This document shows positions 17,808 through 29,613 of a stretch of 64,000 bases of DNA, one piece after another. Under the pieces are notes generated by a model that ran no database searches, had not been told where the DNA came from, and saw only the letters and a program-made list of their open reading frames with translations. The position numbers and the translations under genes were made by a program. Source of the DNA: Fodinicola feengrottensis (lineage in GTDB: Bacteria; Actinomycetota; Actinomycetes; Mycobacteriales; HKI-0501); the NCBI RefSeq assembly GCF_010993775.1, contig NZ_WOTO01000026.1, positions 51,487 to 115,486 on the forward strand, in the 5' to 3' direction. Every line of letters starts with the position of its first letter. Positions within the stretch are counted from its first letter, which is position 1.

Positions 17808-19589
17808 CTAAGCGAGTTTTCGGCAGAACCAGTAGGCGAAGGCGGGCATGTCGTAGCGGGCGTAGCCGAGGCCGACTTCACGGTCCGGCGCGGACAGCAG
17901 ATGGCACTCGAAAAGCGACTCCAGTGCCCGTACGCCCGGAGCTGGCAGCGCGGCGATCACTTGGTCATGCTCGAAAGGCGGTGGTGGGAGCCAGGCGACA
18001 GCGTGGTACGCGGCTTTCTGCAGTTCGGTCAGATTGCGGTAGAAAGCCTCGTACCGGGGCCGCAGTTCCAACTCGCCCGCCGCCATCTCGTCGAGGACGC
18101 AAGGTGAATCCCGGAACCGAGCGGAGTAGTCCAACAGTCGCAGGTGCCGCAGGGCGGTCAGTTTCGCGCCGACGATGCGTACGGCCAAAGGCAAACCTTC
18201 GCAGCAGTCGAGGATTTCCGTCGCTGAGCGGCGATCCGCGAGCACTCGGCCGCGGCCGGCGATCCGGCCGAGGAGTTCGACCCCCTCGGTATCGGTGAGG
18301 GGCGGAAGGGTAACCCGCAGCACGGATTCGACACCGCTGAGCCGATGTCGGCTGGTCACGATGACCCCGCTGGTACGGCTGCCGGGGAGCACCGCCCGAA
18401 CCACGTCTTCGCGTACGGCGTTGTCCAGCACCAAAAGCAGCCGCCGGCGAGCGATCCACGACCGCCATCGGGCCAGCGCCGACGACGGCGGGCAGACCTG
18501 CCCGCCGATTCCGATCAGGTCCAGCAGTTCGGCGGCTACCGCGGTCACACTTTTCGGACTACCGTCGGCCTCCGCGAGGTCGAGCATGACCTGACCGTCC
18601 GGAAAATTGTCTCGTACGAGGTGTCCTATGTGGACCGCGAACGCCGACTTGCCGGATCCGATGGGGCCGGATACGACGAGGACGTTCACCGCACCGAATC
18701 GCTCGGCTACCTGGTCGATTTCGGCTGCCCTGCCGACAAAGTCCGGCAGGTCGCGGGGCAGTTGGTTGCCCAGCGCCAACGGCCGAGTCGCCGGCGTACG
18801 ACCGCTCCCGCTGATCACCTGGCTGTAGGTGAGCGCCAACTCCGGGCTGGGATCGATGCCCAGCTCGTCCGCCAACGCCCGCTCACCAGCCCGTAGTGCG
18901 CAAGCGCCTCATTCGCGCGACCGGCGCTGGCCAGCGCCCGCATCCACAGCCCACCCAGCCGTTCTCGCAACAACTGCGAGCGTACGTGCCCCGACAACAC
19001 GTCCAGCACGGCCGCGCAGTCGCGATCCAGCTCCAGCTCGGCCCATTCCTCCAGGGTGGAAAGGAAAAGCTCGTACCGCTGGGTCACTTCGGCGGCAAGG
19101 CAGGGCTCGTCGCCGAAGCCGCCGAAGTCGCCGAACGGCTCGCGCCACAGCGCAATAGCCTGACCAAAAGTCTCGAGTGCCACCTCCACATCACCCTCCC
19201 GCAACGATTGCCGACCATGCTGCGCGAGCCGCTCGAAACGCAAAAGGTCACATTCGTCCGGCCCTATCTGGAGACGGTAGCCGCGGCCGACATATCCTAG
19301 TCTGTCGCCAAAAACCCGGCGCAGTTTGCAGATGTACACCTGCAGGTTCTTCCGGGCCGTACGAGGTGGGGTATCCGCCAGAGCGCGTCGATCAGCTCTC
19401 CCACCCCGACCACCGAGCCCGCCCGGCAGAGCAGCAAGGCCAGCAGCAGGCGCTGTTTCGGGCCACCGGTGTCGGCGGAGATTCCGCCGGAGATAACGGA
19501 AAAAGCACCAAACGTGCGGCATTCGATAACGGGCGGCACGGCTGGCGATCGCGAGTTTGGAGTACAGATGGTGGCAAGGGAGGTCCGCA
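17808..19589 (-). CDS. AfsR-type SARP regulator with NB-ARC ATPase, frameshifted
   Basis: Antibiotic regulatory protein of about 590 residues. Order: OmpR-like winged helix (FGAFSVISGG, KQRLLLALLLCRAGSVV, RKNLQVYICKLRRVFGD), BTAD helical domain (ALETFGQAIALWREPFGDFG), then NB-ARC/STAND ATPase (VGRAAEIDQVAERFG, Walker A SGPIGSGKSAFAV, Walker B RRLLLVLDNA, GLPLAVRIVGAKL). The start at 19589 follows GGAGGGATTTCGACC. Frames break at about 19380 and 18865. It ends facing the GAF gene, right next to the peptide operons, and is a good candidate for their pathway-specific activator (inference). Confidence 0.82.
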
Positions 19590-19667
19590 TGGTCGAAATC
19601 CCTCCGTATCCGCAGGCGGCACGAGCGTGGCCGGCCGGGATTGGAAAGGGATAGGACACCGATTGGA

Positions 19668-22600
19668 TCAGTACGCGGCGAGTTCGGCGAGTTTGGCCTG
19701 CGAACGCTCCTGCCAGAGCAGGCAACCCATCTCGCCGTTATGTCGAACGGCCTTCTGCAGCAACGAAATCGCGAGTGTCATATCGCCCGCAGCGGCAGCG
19801 GACGCACCGAGAAAATGGTCGATGGAGCCCCAACACAGGATCGCCGAACCAGTGGTAACCGTGCGGCCGGAATAGGGCAGCAGCCGCTCCAACGCGTGCC
19901 GGCTCGACTCGGCATCACCGCATAACGCCCACGTGTACGCGCGTACGGCCATCTGCATCAGCCACAGCCAGTCCGGCGGCGGCTCCGGCAGCCGGCCGGC
20001 CGGCGGGCACTGCTCGCGGGCCTGCGCGAGCTTGCCCTGCAGCGCGGACACCAGACCGAGATGCTCAGCCGAAACCGGGCTGGCCAGGTCCTGATGGCCC
20101 CGCAGCGCGGCCTCTGCTTCCTGGTATCTGCCCTGGTCAAGCTGCCAGGACACGAGTTGCGCAGTGAGCGCCGGCTGGTCGCCCCAGACGGTTTGGTGAT
20201 GCAGGTCGTACGCCTTGCGGGAGAGCCGGACGGCCGTCTGCGTACGCCCCGCGAGCCCTTCACGCATGGCCGTCCACCAGCTCAGATGCACCTCGACCTC
20301 GACCAGCTGGGTGCGCTCGTTCGCCACCGCGCAAGCGTCGATGTCGGCCTGCGCCGCGGCCATGTCACCGGCCTCCAGCCAAGTCAACGCCCGGCGCAGC
20401 AAAACTCGCGGCGCCCAGTCCGACGTGACGCCGGCGGTGGCCGCCAGCTCGACCTGCTCTCGTACGATCTCGTGCCGTTCGGTCAGCGTGTCGGGATGCC
20501 GAATCGCCTGGTGACGCAGGTGCAGCGCGCGCAGCAGCAGGTCGGGATCGGCGATCCGGCGAGCCATCGCGACCGCTGCCGCGGACGGCCGATCCGGCTC
20601 CCGGCCGTCCGGTCCGACCTCGAAGTACTGCTCGGCCGCGACCGCCGCGAGGCACAGGCAGCGCAGTGCCGAGTCGTCCGGCGGCAACTGACGCAGGGCC
20701 TCCCGCAACGCGTCGACGACCGCGCGGTCGGTGGCCCGGTATTCCCGCATCGACCAGAACGACTCGGCGCTGTAGGTGGTGGCCGCGACCGCGAGAGTTT
20801 GTACGTCGTCCAGCTCGCGGGCCAGCCGGATCGCCCGCCCGAGCGCGGCGGTGGCCTGCTCGTGCAATCCGGCCCGGCAGCTCGTGCGCCCCAGTCGTAC
20901 GAGCAAGTCCAGCAGCCGGGCGGTGTCGGCGGCGGACCGCGGCACGGCGTACCGGTCGATGGTGTCGATCACGGCGGCGAGCAGGGTGGCCGCGTGCGCG
21001 TGGGCGTGCATCCGGACGGCCCGGTCGGCCGCCAGCCGGCCCGCGTCGATCGCCTCCTCGGCGTGCCCGACCCGCGGCCGCGGCCAGCCAGTGGAACGCC
21101 ACCGCCGACAGCACGTCGTCCGCGCCATCGGGGGCGTGTGCGGCACGTATTTCGCCAGCGCGGCGGCGATTCTGGCGTGCCACCGGGCCAGCCGGAGCTG
21201 CGAGACCGCGGCCCGGAGGGTGTCGCGTACGAGCGCGTGGCTGAAGCGATAGCGCCCGACCGCGCGTCCCTCCGTCACCAGCCCCCACTGCAGCGCCGCC
21301 TCCATCGCCTCCCACAGCGCATCCTCGGACAGGCCACAGACATCCGCCAACACGGCGGCCTCGAACTCCTCCCCGATCACCGCCGCGGCCAGCAGGATGT
21401 GCTCGACCTTGCCCGGCAGCCGGCCCAGCCGGTGCTGGATCAGGTCGCGGGTGCCGTGTGGCAGCGCCTCGGCCAGCGACACCGGCCCGACCTTGGGCAG
21501 CAACCGGGCCAGCTCCACCACATGGAACGGATTTCCGCCCGAACGCCGGTGAATCACTCGGGCCGCGTCCGGGTGCTCGGCAGCGCCCGGCTGGCCGGCC
21601 AACACCAGCTCGACCTCGTGCTCGGTGAGCCGGCGCAGCGGCCAGCGGGTCGCCCACCAGCCGGTCAGCTGCGCGACCAGGCCGGCGACCGGGCCGGCAA
21701 GATCGGCGCCGTCGCGGCTGGCGGCGACCACCAGCAGCGGCAGCTCCGGCAACATCGTGGTCAGCACGCGCAGCACTCGTACGGTGTCCAGGTCTGCCCA
21801 GTGCAGGTCGTCCAGGACCACCAGCAGCGGCCGGAGTCGAGCGGCTGCCGCTACGACCTCAGCGATGGCGGTGTGCAACTGCTGCGCGCGGTCCGCCACC
21901 CGACCCACGTCCAGCAGCGCGCCAAGGCCGGATTTCGCGGCCAGCTCACGTAAAGTCGGGCCGCCCTTGTCCAGCAGCGTACGCAACACGGACACCCACG
22001 GCCATAACGCGGAGGTGCCTTCGCCGTCCGGGCAGCGGCCTAGTACGACGGTGAAGCCGCGCTCCGCGGCCGTGCTGGCCGCCGCCTCGGTCACCCCGGT
22101 CTTGCCGATGCCGGGCTCGCCGGTGACCAGGAACAGCCGGCCACGACCTGCGCTGGCCGACGACAGCGACTGCTGCAGCGCGCGCAGCACGTCCTCGCGG
22201 CCGGCGAGGCTGACCGCCGGACCCGGATCGGCCGACTCCGGCCCGGTTCGGGCCAGGTCCAGGTCCACGTCCTGGTTGAGGATCGCCTGCTCCAGCCGGC
22301 GCAGCGTGGGCCGCGGCTCGATGCCCAGGTCGGCGACCAGAATCCGACGCGCCTCCCGCAGCGCGGCCAGCGCCTCGGCCTGCCGACCGCTCCGGTAAAG
22401 CGCCAGCGCCAGCATTTCCCACCGGCGCTCGCGCAGCGGCTCGGCCGCGACCAGCAACCGAAGGCCGGCGGCGGCTCTGGCCGTACGCCCCGCGGCCAGC
22501 TCGGCCTCGGCCCGTTCTTCCTGCGCGGCGAGCCGCAACTCCTCCAGCTCGGCCGCCGCGGTGGCCGCGAACGACGCATCCGCGAACTCCCCGAAAGCCG

Positions 22601-23016
22601 GCCCGGTCCACAGCTCAAGCGCCCGGTCGAGATCGTTGAGCGCGTCCAGATGACGGCCGTGCGCCCGCGCCGACGCGGCCGACGCCACCAGTTGGCGGAA
22701 TCGCAGCGCGTCCAGCTGGCCGCTCTCCACCCGCAGCCGGTATCCCAGCGGCGAGCTGGTGAGAACGGTTTCGGCTCGGGGCGTACGCCCCGGCTCCAGC
22801 GCTCTTCGGAGATTTGCCACGTACGCACGCAAAGTCCCAATCGCACTGGCCGGCGCGTCAGCGCCCCACACGGCCTCCACCAACGCGCGGCACCGGCACC
22901 GCCGCGCCTGGTTCGACAAGCAGCGCGGCCAGCACCCGCCGCTGCTTGGCGCCGCCAAGATCGACAGCGTGGCCCTCGGACCGCGCTCCCACCGAACCGA
23001 GCACGGTCAGCCACAC
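19668..23016 (-). CDS. SARP-type transcriptional regulator with AAA and TPR, frameshifted
   Basis: Regulator of about 1115 residues: winged helix (LGGAKQRRVLAALLVEPGA, RALVEAVWGADAP, TLRAYVANLRRALEP), BTAD (ALNDLDRALELWTGPAFGEF), AAA ATPase (LAGREDVLRALQQSL, Walker A TGEPGIGKTGVTE, Walker B LLVVLDDLHWAD) and a TPR-like C terminus. The GTG at 23016 opens VWLTVLGSVGARSE; the frame breaks at about 22895 in the winged helix. A second, compensated pair of shifts lies at about 21140 and 21075: the intervening bases read DDVLSAVAFHWLAAAA, the normal sequence, in the other frame. It is the middle of three consecutive large regulators with 80-140 bp gaps. Confidence 0.82.
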
Positions 23017-23152
23017 GCTGGCAATCCTAAAGCGCGGGGCCCGACAAAGTGGTCAGCTCTCTGGCCAAACTGGGCCGCCAACCGGCCGTCGGAGCGAGAT
23101 CCCCGGCCAGCGCCTGCTCGAGCTTGGCCCCTTCACGCGGTCTTGGACGAAT

Positions 23153-26100
23153 TCATAGCGTGCGGTGGTCGAAGGCGGCTGGCACGACGTCGATCTCGCA
23201 CATTTTCGTGACGTACGCCCGATAGCGCTGGCGGGCTTGACCGTGCCGGCCGGCGGCGCTGAGAGCACGTACCAGGGTGAGGTGTGCCTGCTCGTCGAAG
23301 GCGTCGCGTTCAAGCGCCCGCAATGCGTACGTTTCAGCGGAGTCATAGTCGCCGGTGTGAACAGCGGCGCGGGCCAGGACCCGGACCAGCGAGAGGTATT
23401 TCGCCTTCAGCTGCTCGCGAACCGCCACCGCCCAGTCCTCGTAGCGGTCCTCCGCCAAGAAATCGCCGGTGTAAAGAGTCTCGGCCAGCACCAGCATGCG
23501 GACGGCGTCCGGGTCGTTGCGGTGGTACGCGGCCTGCGCGTCCCGTGCGGCGGCGAGGAAAACCTCAAAGTCGAGGGTGATATTTCTCAGCACGAAAGAG
23601 AACTTGTCGGCAGCCACGAAATGGCCGGGCGGAAAGTGCCGCTCCGGGTCGAAAACCGCGCGTACGGTGGAAAGTGCCACGGACAGCCGGTTCGCACATT
23701 TCGCTGGTGGTTCGTCCGGCCAGAGCTGGTCGATCAGCGTCTCCCTTGCGGCCGGCGCCCCGCGCCGGGCGAGCAGGATTTTCACCAGGTCGCGGGCCTT
23801 CCTGGACTGCCAGGCGTCAGCCGGCACAGGCTCGCCGGCGCGCAGCACCTGGAAGCCACCGAGCGTACGAATATGCAAACGGCCCGGCCGGCGGTGCCGG
23901 CACGAATGCCAACAGGCCACCGGCGTCTGCCGTCTCTTTCACGCCATAGCCACGTAAAGCGGCGGTCGCCGCGGCCAGCACCGGCGGCGCGGCGCCGGTC
24001 GCCCTGGCCAGCGCCAGCGCTACCCGGGCGGCACCGATGCGGTGACCGGCGGCGGCCCAACAGTTCGCCGCCTGGCCGAGCAGGCGTACGCGCTCGTCCG
24101 CGTCGACGGCCGCGGCGGCCCGAAGCTCCAACACCTCAGCCAGTCCGCCACGGTCGACACCCATTCCGACCGCCGCCGCGGCGGCGGTCACCGCGACGGC
24201 CAGCCGGTGGGCGTCCCTTCCCACCAACGCGACCCAACCGGCGGCCAGCTGGGCACGCAGCCGGATCGGCCCCTCGGATTCGGCGAGGGCCTGGGTGACC
24301 AGGTCAGCGGCGATATCTGGTTCGGCCGTGGCCCGTACCCTCGCGAGCCCGCACAGCGCCAGCGCGGAGGTCTCGCGGTCACCGGAGTCGGCGGCGATCT
24401 GGGCCGTCTCTCGGTACGCGGCCGCGGCGAGCTCGAGGTCGCCGCGCTCGCGGTGCACCTCGGCGATGCCCAGCAGCGGTCGGGCCGTCGCCCGGCTGCC
24501 GCTGCGCTGATAGCTGTGCAGCGAGGCGCGGAAATCCTCGGCCGCGCCATCGAGCTGACCGAGACCGAGTTTGGCGAACCCCCGGTGATAAAGCGACGCG
24601 GTCAGCGCGCCATTCACCGTCCCGGCCCGGGACGTGAGACTGACCAGGTCGTCCAGTCGGGCGAGGCCAGCCGCGTACTGACCTCGCACGATGAGACTGC
24701 GGGCGTGATTCGCCTGTACGAACACGACATGCACGAGGTCACCCCAGCAGTGGGCGGCCTCCACCGCGGCTTCATGATGCTGATCGCAGTCGACGTCGTT
24801 GAGCATCCCGATCGCACTGTGCGCGGACGCGAGCGCGCCCGGGTCGCCGCACTCCCGGGCCAGCTCCAGCGCCCGGGTCGCTGCCTCTCTCGCCTCGACC
24901 GGCTCTTCCCGTACGACGTGCGCGAGCGCGGTCCAGGCCCACACCGCCGCCGCGTCCACGGTTTCCGCGTCGGAGAGGTCCGTGCGCTGGCACACCTCCA
25001 GCGCTTTGTTGTGCTCGCCGAGAAAAAACGGTGGATAGCGGCGATCCGCCAGGCCATCCGGGGATGCAGGCGGCCCTCCCGCTCGACGGCCCGGTACATG
25101 TATCGCAGCGCGCCTGGCCAGTCCCCCTGCGCGAACCGCGTTCGCCCCTCGATGCGTTCAATCTCGGGCGTACGTACGCGCGGAGGCAAACCGTCCAAAG
25201 CGGCCGCGATCGCGTCCGCGACCGGGCCGCTGATCACCGGCTTCGGCGGATGTTCGGTGAAGAAAGCGGCGGTCGCATCCGGATCGTCGAGCGCCGCGAC
25301 GCACTCGATCGCCGACTTGTAGTCGTGGTGGTCGAAAAAGTAGTCGGCGGCGCGCCGGTGCAGTGCCGGGTGCGGCCGCGGCGACAGTGCCCCGCACCAC
25401 CAGACGGTGTACGAAGAGGCCGTCCGGACCTCGACGCAGGACGCCCAGGTCGGCCAGCGGGCGCAGTCGGCTGGCCAGCTCCGGCAGCCCGATCGCCGCA
25501 CAGAGGGTCGGCGTGAGCCGCGGCAACCGCGCCACCTCGGCGAGCATCCGCCGGTCTGGACCGTCCAGAGCATCCACGACCTCGGCCTTGACCTGGTCCA
25601 CCAGCGATTGTTGCGCTTCCATCGGATCGGCCTCGCGGTGCGCGAGCACCCATTCTCCGGCGGCGGCTGTCATCGCCGGCCAGCCCGCGGTGAGAAGGTG
25701 GAGGTCGGCGATCAGCGACTTCCCGGCAGCACCGAGTATCCACTCCAGCACCGCGGCGGTTTCGGCCTCGGTAAAGGCAAGGTCCACGGCTGTGACGCGG
25801 TGACAGCTGCCCAGCTGAAGGTCCCGGCGGGACGCGACCACCAGGCGCCAGTCAGGCGGCAGGTGCTCCCCGATCGCGCGCAGAAACGCCGTCGCGTCGG
25901 GTGACAGGTGATGGGCGTCGTCGACCACCAGCAACGCCGGCCCGCTCGCGCCGCACAAGGCACCGGCGACTTCCGACGCGCTCGTACGCTCCCAGTCCGC
26001 CGGCAGCAGCCGGCCGACGGCGTCGAACAGGCCGCGAACCAACGCCGGACGAACGGTCTCGGCCACCGGCCGGTATTCGTACGACGCAAACCAGAAAGGG

Positions 26101-26270
26101 ACGCTGAGCATCGTCGCGAGCAGGCCCGACTTGCCGAACCCGGCGGCAGCTGTCACCGCCACCACCTGCTGGCCCGGGTCGTCCAACAGCCGCGCCACCA
26201 GCTCCGACCGGTCACAGGCCAACCGCGACCTCGATAACTCGGCGGTCACCGCCAGCGTCCCAGCGAACAC
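23153..26270 (-). CDS. MalT-like ATPase regulator with C-terminal BTAD, frameshifted
   Basis: Regulator of about 1035 residues with reversed layout: N-terminal STAND ATPase (Walker A AAAGFGKSGLLA, Walker B ALLVVDDAHHLS), TPR-like middle, then C-terminal winged helix (IRTLGGFQVLRAGEPVPADA, RKARDLVKILLARRG) and BTAD (YTGDFLAEDRYEDWAVAVRE). Frames break at about 25385, 25030 and 23885. This ATPase-first, BTAD-last order occurs in a subset of actinobacterial LuxR/MalT relatives. The ATG at 26270 faces the secreted-protein gene at 26590 across a 319-base gap. Confidence 0.78.
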
Positions 26271-26589
26271 ATCGCGTCGATCTCCTGCCTGGGATCTTAT
26301 GCACTTTTGTACTCAGATGACCTATTAGCATAGCGAACGAGTGGCCGACTCGGGCCCACTTCGGCGACCACCCAGGATCAGCAGCGCCGACAGCGGACAA
26401 GTTGTCTTGGACGGTGACCGTAGCGCGGTGAACTTGGCTCAGCTGGCGGCCGCTGCCGGACAAAGGTGATGAGGAATGTCACTTCCGACTGGCCCGAGCC
26501 AAATCTACGCTGAATCTCCCCCTGTGGCCGGATCCTGTTTCCAGTTACCGAAAGGGCCCTCTATCGCATTTCGATCGAAAGGATTTCCC
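26271..26589. other. Divergent promoter region, no gene seen
   Basis: About 320 bases between the divergent BTAD regulator and the small secreted protein. It holds a perfect 12-bp palindrome TTTCGATCGAAA at 26569-26580, immediately before the AAAGGA ribosome site of the secreted protein. An AT-rich stretch near 26303-26335 may hold the leftward promoter. No ORF looks conserved. Confidence 0.5.
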
Positions 26590-26901
26590 TTGTTTCGTAC
26601 GATAACAAGCCGGCTCGCGCTGGCTGGCGCGATCGCGGTCGGCACCCTGGCCATCGCCGCGGCGCCGGCGTCCGCCGCGACCGGCGCCGTCATTTTCATC
26701 AACAACAGCGGCGGATTCTCTGACGTCAACCCGACCGTGGGCTGCCATCAGGTGACCGGCAGCGGCGCCGACAGTGTGGTACGAGTTCTCAACAAAACCG
26801 GGTCGGAGATCGACCTGTTCTCCGACTCGGCCTGCTCGCCGGCGGCGGCCGGACCGGTGCTAGCCAAGACCGGCGACCAAGCCCGAATACACGCCACATA
26901 G
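26590..26901 (+). CDS. Small secreted protein, unknown
   Basis: Predicted Sec-exported protein of about 103 residues. TTG at 26590 follows AAAGGA at 8 bases and begins a perfect signal peptide (FRTITSRLALAGAIAVG, cleavage after APASA). The upstream in-frame ATG at 26476 would add 38 residues before the signal and is unlikely. The mature part has two Cys (GCHQV and SACSP) that could form a disulfide, and a beta-rich pattern, as in short actinobacterial secreted proteins of unknown role. The last residues (DQARIHAT) look abrupt, so a late frameshift is possible. Confidence 0.6.
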   Translation: MFRTITSRLALAGAIAVGTLAIAAAPASAATGAVIFINNSGGFSDVNPTVGCHQVTGSGADSVVRVLNKTGSEIDLFSDSACSPAAAGPVLAKTGDQARIHAT

Positions 26902-26973
26902 CTACTACGTGAAATCCTGACCAACCAGCACGTCAGCTGGCCGCCGGAATCGATGTGCGATTTCGGCGGCCAG

Positions 26974-27413
26974 TCAGGAAAAGTCCAACCCGTGCGCGGC
27001 GCCAAGCCGGGCCATCGAAGCCCGTACGGCCGCCTGCGCGCGATCGTCCAATCCGGACAGTAGGCCGCGATCGGCCTTCGCCGCGGCTCGTACGGCATGC
27101 CGGTGCAGGGACCGACCCTTGGTGGTCAGCTCCACCACCCGCCGCCGCCGGTCCCCCGGGTCGGCCACTCGGCGTACCGCGCCAAGGTCTTCCAACTCGT
27201 CGAGCATGTCCACCACGACGCTCGGCGTCACCCCCACCCGGTGGGCGATGTCCAGCTGCGACAGCGCCTGCCCGCGGGCCAGCTCCAGCACCGCGCAATG
27301 CCGCGGTTTGATGCCGACGGCGGCGAGTTCCGCGGCGAAGCCCGCGGTGGCGATCACGCCCAGCTTGCCGAACAGGAAGTCAGGCTGGCGCCGACCGAGT
27401 CTGGTGTGGTCAC
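26974..27413 (-). CDS. MarR-family regulator, frameshifted N terminus
   Basis: Winged-helix repressor of about 140 residues: GIKPRHCAVLELA (helix 2), LSQLDIAHRVGVTPSVVVDML (recognition helices), wing ADPGDRRRRVVELT with the conserved D-x-R-R. A complete N terminus needs GTG at 27413 (VTTPDSVGA), which is in another frame; the join lies near 27380-27390. Taken alone, the open frame starts at GTG 27357. It is divergent from the membrane protein at 27437 with a clear palindrome between them, so it probably represses that gene and itself. Confidence 0.72.
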
Positions 27414-27433
27414 GTACGCTATGCTAGCCTCAC

Positions 27434-27460
27434 CATATGATTCGGCGACCGAATGATATG
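27434..27460. promoter_or_regulatory. MarR operator candidate
   Basis: CATATGATTCGG-CGA-CCGAATGATATG is a 27-base palindrome with 11 of 12 arm matches. It overlaps the first possible start codon of the membrane protein and lies 21 bases from the MarR start, so bound repressor would block both. Confidence 0.65.
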
Positions 27461-27820
27461 GCTCCCTCTTTAATGGTCCGGTTGTTCGTCTCGGTGGTCA
27501 CCGTCGCCACCGTTGTGACCACCATGTTCCTGGTCATCGGCGGATTGCTGACAGCGGCTCGTACGACACTGGGCGACTACGACACGGTCCGGAACGTGGC
27601 GCTGTGCCTCGCGATGACCTGGCCGCTGCTGCGTCGCGCCTGGTATCCGCTCAGTCTCGTGCTGTGGATCGGCTTCGCGATCCAGCTCGGTGACACCGTG
27701 GTCGGTGCGCTGCACCACGAGGTCCCGGAGACTGTCGGCCCGCTCTGTTTCGCGGTCGCGCTGTTCCTGGCCGCGTACGGACTTTCGCGCTCAACCGCCG
27801 ACGGCTCCGCTTCGATCTGA
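27437..27820 (+). CDS. Small membrane protein, MarR-controlled
   Basis: Protein of about 120 residues with four predicted membrane helices (LFVSVVTVATVVTTMFLVIGG being two turns longer than one helix, a WPLLRR...PLSLVLWIGFAIQ segment, and LCFAVALFLAAYG). I do not recognise the family. ATG 27437 and 27458 are both in frame; since the palindrome spans 27434-27460, translation more likely starts at 27458 or 27473. Divergence from a MarR regulator suggests induction by a small ligand, as in many efflux or stress loci. Confidence 0.6.
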   Translation: MIRRPNDMAPSLMVRLFVSVVTVATVVTTMFLVIGGLLTAARTTLGDYDTVRNVALCLAMTWPLLRRAWYPLSLVLWIGFAIQLGDTVVGALHHEVPETVGPLCFAVALFLAAYGLSRSTADGSASI

Positions 27821-28109
27821 AACCTGCGCCATCGGTTGTTCTGCCGGCGAAATGACGCGGGCCAACGAAATTCTGGTCATCACCGTTGTCAGATAGCCCG
27901 GCTGGCCGTTGGCACTCGTTCGCGGACACTGAGATCGAGCCATTGAACTGACCGGAAACCTGAACGTACACACACTGGCCGGAACCGGCCAGTTTCACGC
28001 GGAGAACTGGTTTTGGGGAACCCCCCGCGTGGCTGGGGTAGCGCTGGGATCGCAGAATGTCTCCCATGTCGGGAACCAGCACACCATCGAGTAAGGAACC
28101 CACGGCCCA

Positions 28110-29568
28110 ATGACGCAGCGCGCAGAAACCACGGGGGAAGAAGAATTCCAGTCCAGGACGGACCTCGCGGTCTTCGAGGATGAGGGATACAAGAAAGGCC
28201 TCGGCAACCGCCAGGTCCAGATGATCGCCATCGGCGGCGCGATCGGCAGCGGGCTCTTTCTCGGCGCCGGCGGTCGACTGCACAGCGCCGGCCCCGCCCT
28301 GATGATCGTGTACGCGGTTGCCGGTGCGATCGCGTTCCTGGTCGTCCGGGCCATGGGCGAGATGGTGATGCACCGGCCCACGTCGGGCTCCTTCGTCTCG
28401 TACTCCCGGGAATTCATCGGCGAGAAATCGGCCTACTTCGCCGGCTGGATGTATTTCCTGAACTGGGCCTGTAGCGGCATGGGCGACGTGACGGCGGCAG
28501 CCGTCTACGTGAGGTTCTTCGCGCCCGACGTTCCACAGTGGATTCCGGCGCTGATCGCGCTGGGCGTGGTGCTCGCGGTCAACCTGGTCTCGGTCAAGGT
28601 CTTCGGCGAGTTGGAGTTCTGGTTCGCCGCGATCAAGGTCGCGGCGCTGGTGATCTTCATGATCATCGCCATCGTGACGCTGGTCAGCCGTACGCACGTG
28701 GACGGCTACACCACCGGCCCGCAGCTGATTTTCCAGAACGGCGGCTTCTTCCCGGCCGGATTCCTCGCCGTCCTGATGATTCTGCAGGGCGTGGTCTTCG
28801 CGTACGCCGGCGTGGAAATGGTCGGCGTCGCGGCCGGCGAGACCGACAACCCGCGCAAGGTCATCCCGAAGGCCGTCAACTCGGTCGGTTGGCGGATCGC
28901 GGTCTTCTACGTCGGTTCGGTGCTGCTGCTGGTGATGCTGCTGCCGTCCTTCGTGTACCAGTCCGGGCAGAGCCCGTTCGTCACGCTGCTGTCCAAGATC
29001 GGCGTGCCCGGCGCCGCGGCGGTGATGAACCTGGTGGTGCTCACCGCCGCGCTGTCCAGCGTGAACTCCGGCCTCTACACCACCGGCCGGGTGCTGCGTT
29101 CGCTCGCGTTCAACGGCTCCGCGCCGCGCATGCTGTCCCGGATGAGCAAGTCCGGCGTGCCGTACGCGGGCATCCTGCTGACCGCTTCGATCTACCTGAT
29201 CGGCGTCGCCCTCAACGCGTTTTTTTCTTCCGCACGACGCCTTCGAAATCGTCACCGAGCTCTCCGCGGTGGGCACCATCGGCATGTGGTCGATGATCAT
29301 GATCTCGCACTTGGCGATGCAGCGGGCGGTGGCCGATGGCCGGATCGTACGACAGGAATTCCGGCTGCCCGGCGCGCCCTACACGAACTACATCACCCTC
29401 GCGTTCCTCGCGCTCGTCCTCGCGATGACGTGGTTCAACGGGTCCACCGGCAAGATCGTCATCTACTGCATCCCACTGATCGTGGTGGCGCTGATCGTCG
29501 GCTGGTACGCGGCGCGCGGCAACGTGGCGCGCATCAAGGAACACGGGTTCGGCAAGCTCCCGCACTAA
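28110..29568 (+). CDS. ansP: L-asparagine permease-type APC transporter, frameshifted
   Basis: Amino-acid permease of about 485 residues with 12 helices. The N terminus YKKGLGNRQVQMIAIGGAIG and RPTSGSFVSYSREF, then VFAYAGVEMVGVAAGETDNP and ALSSVNSGLYTTGRVLRSLA, closely follow actinobacterial AnsP as I remember it. It imports L-asparagine, or related amino acids, with protons. The frame breaks once, in a run of seven T at 29221-29227 before the last two helices; deleting or adding one base restores HDAFEIVTELSAVGTIGMWS to the stop at 29568. A good hairpin terminator follows. GabP or CycA-like specificity cannot be excluded. Confidence 0.8.
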
Positions 29569-29574
29569 AACCAC

Positions 29575-29613
29575 CCGGTCGGGGCCACGTTTTGGTGGCC
29601 TCGACCGGTTTTT
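29575..29613 (+). terminator. Rho-independent terminator after ansP
   Basis: Stem CCGGTCGGGGCCAC (29575-29588) pairs with GTGGCCTCGACCGG (29595-29608) with one mismatch, around a short GTTTTG loop, followed by TTTTT-C-TTT. It is the clearest intrinsic terminator in the window. Confidence 0.88.

Noticed and set aside
20061..21953. 630-residue open frame antisense to the second SARP
   Set aside because: Low-complexity Arg/Gln/Gly shadow of a high-GC gene whose plus-sense motifs (Walker A/B, BTAD) are convincing.
27651..29300. 549-residue open frame antisense to ansP
   Set aside because: Composition is Gln/Arg/His-rich with no domain; it mirrors a well-conserved permease on the other strand.
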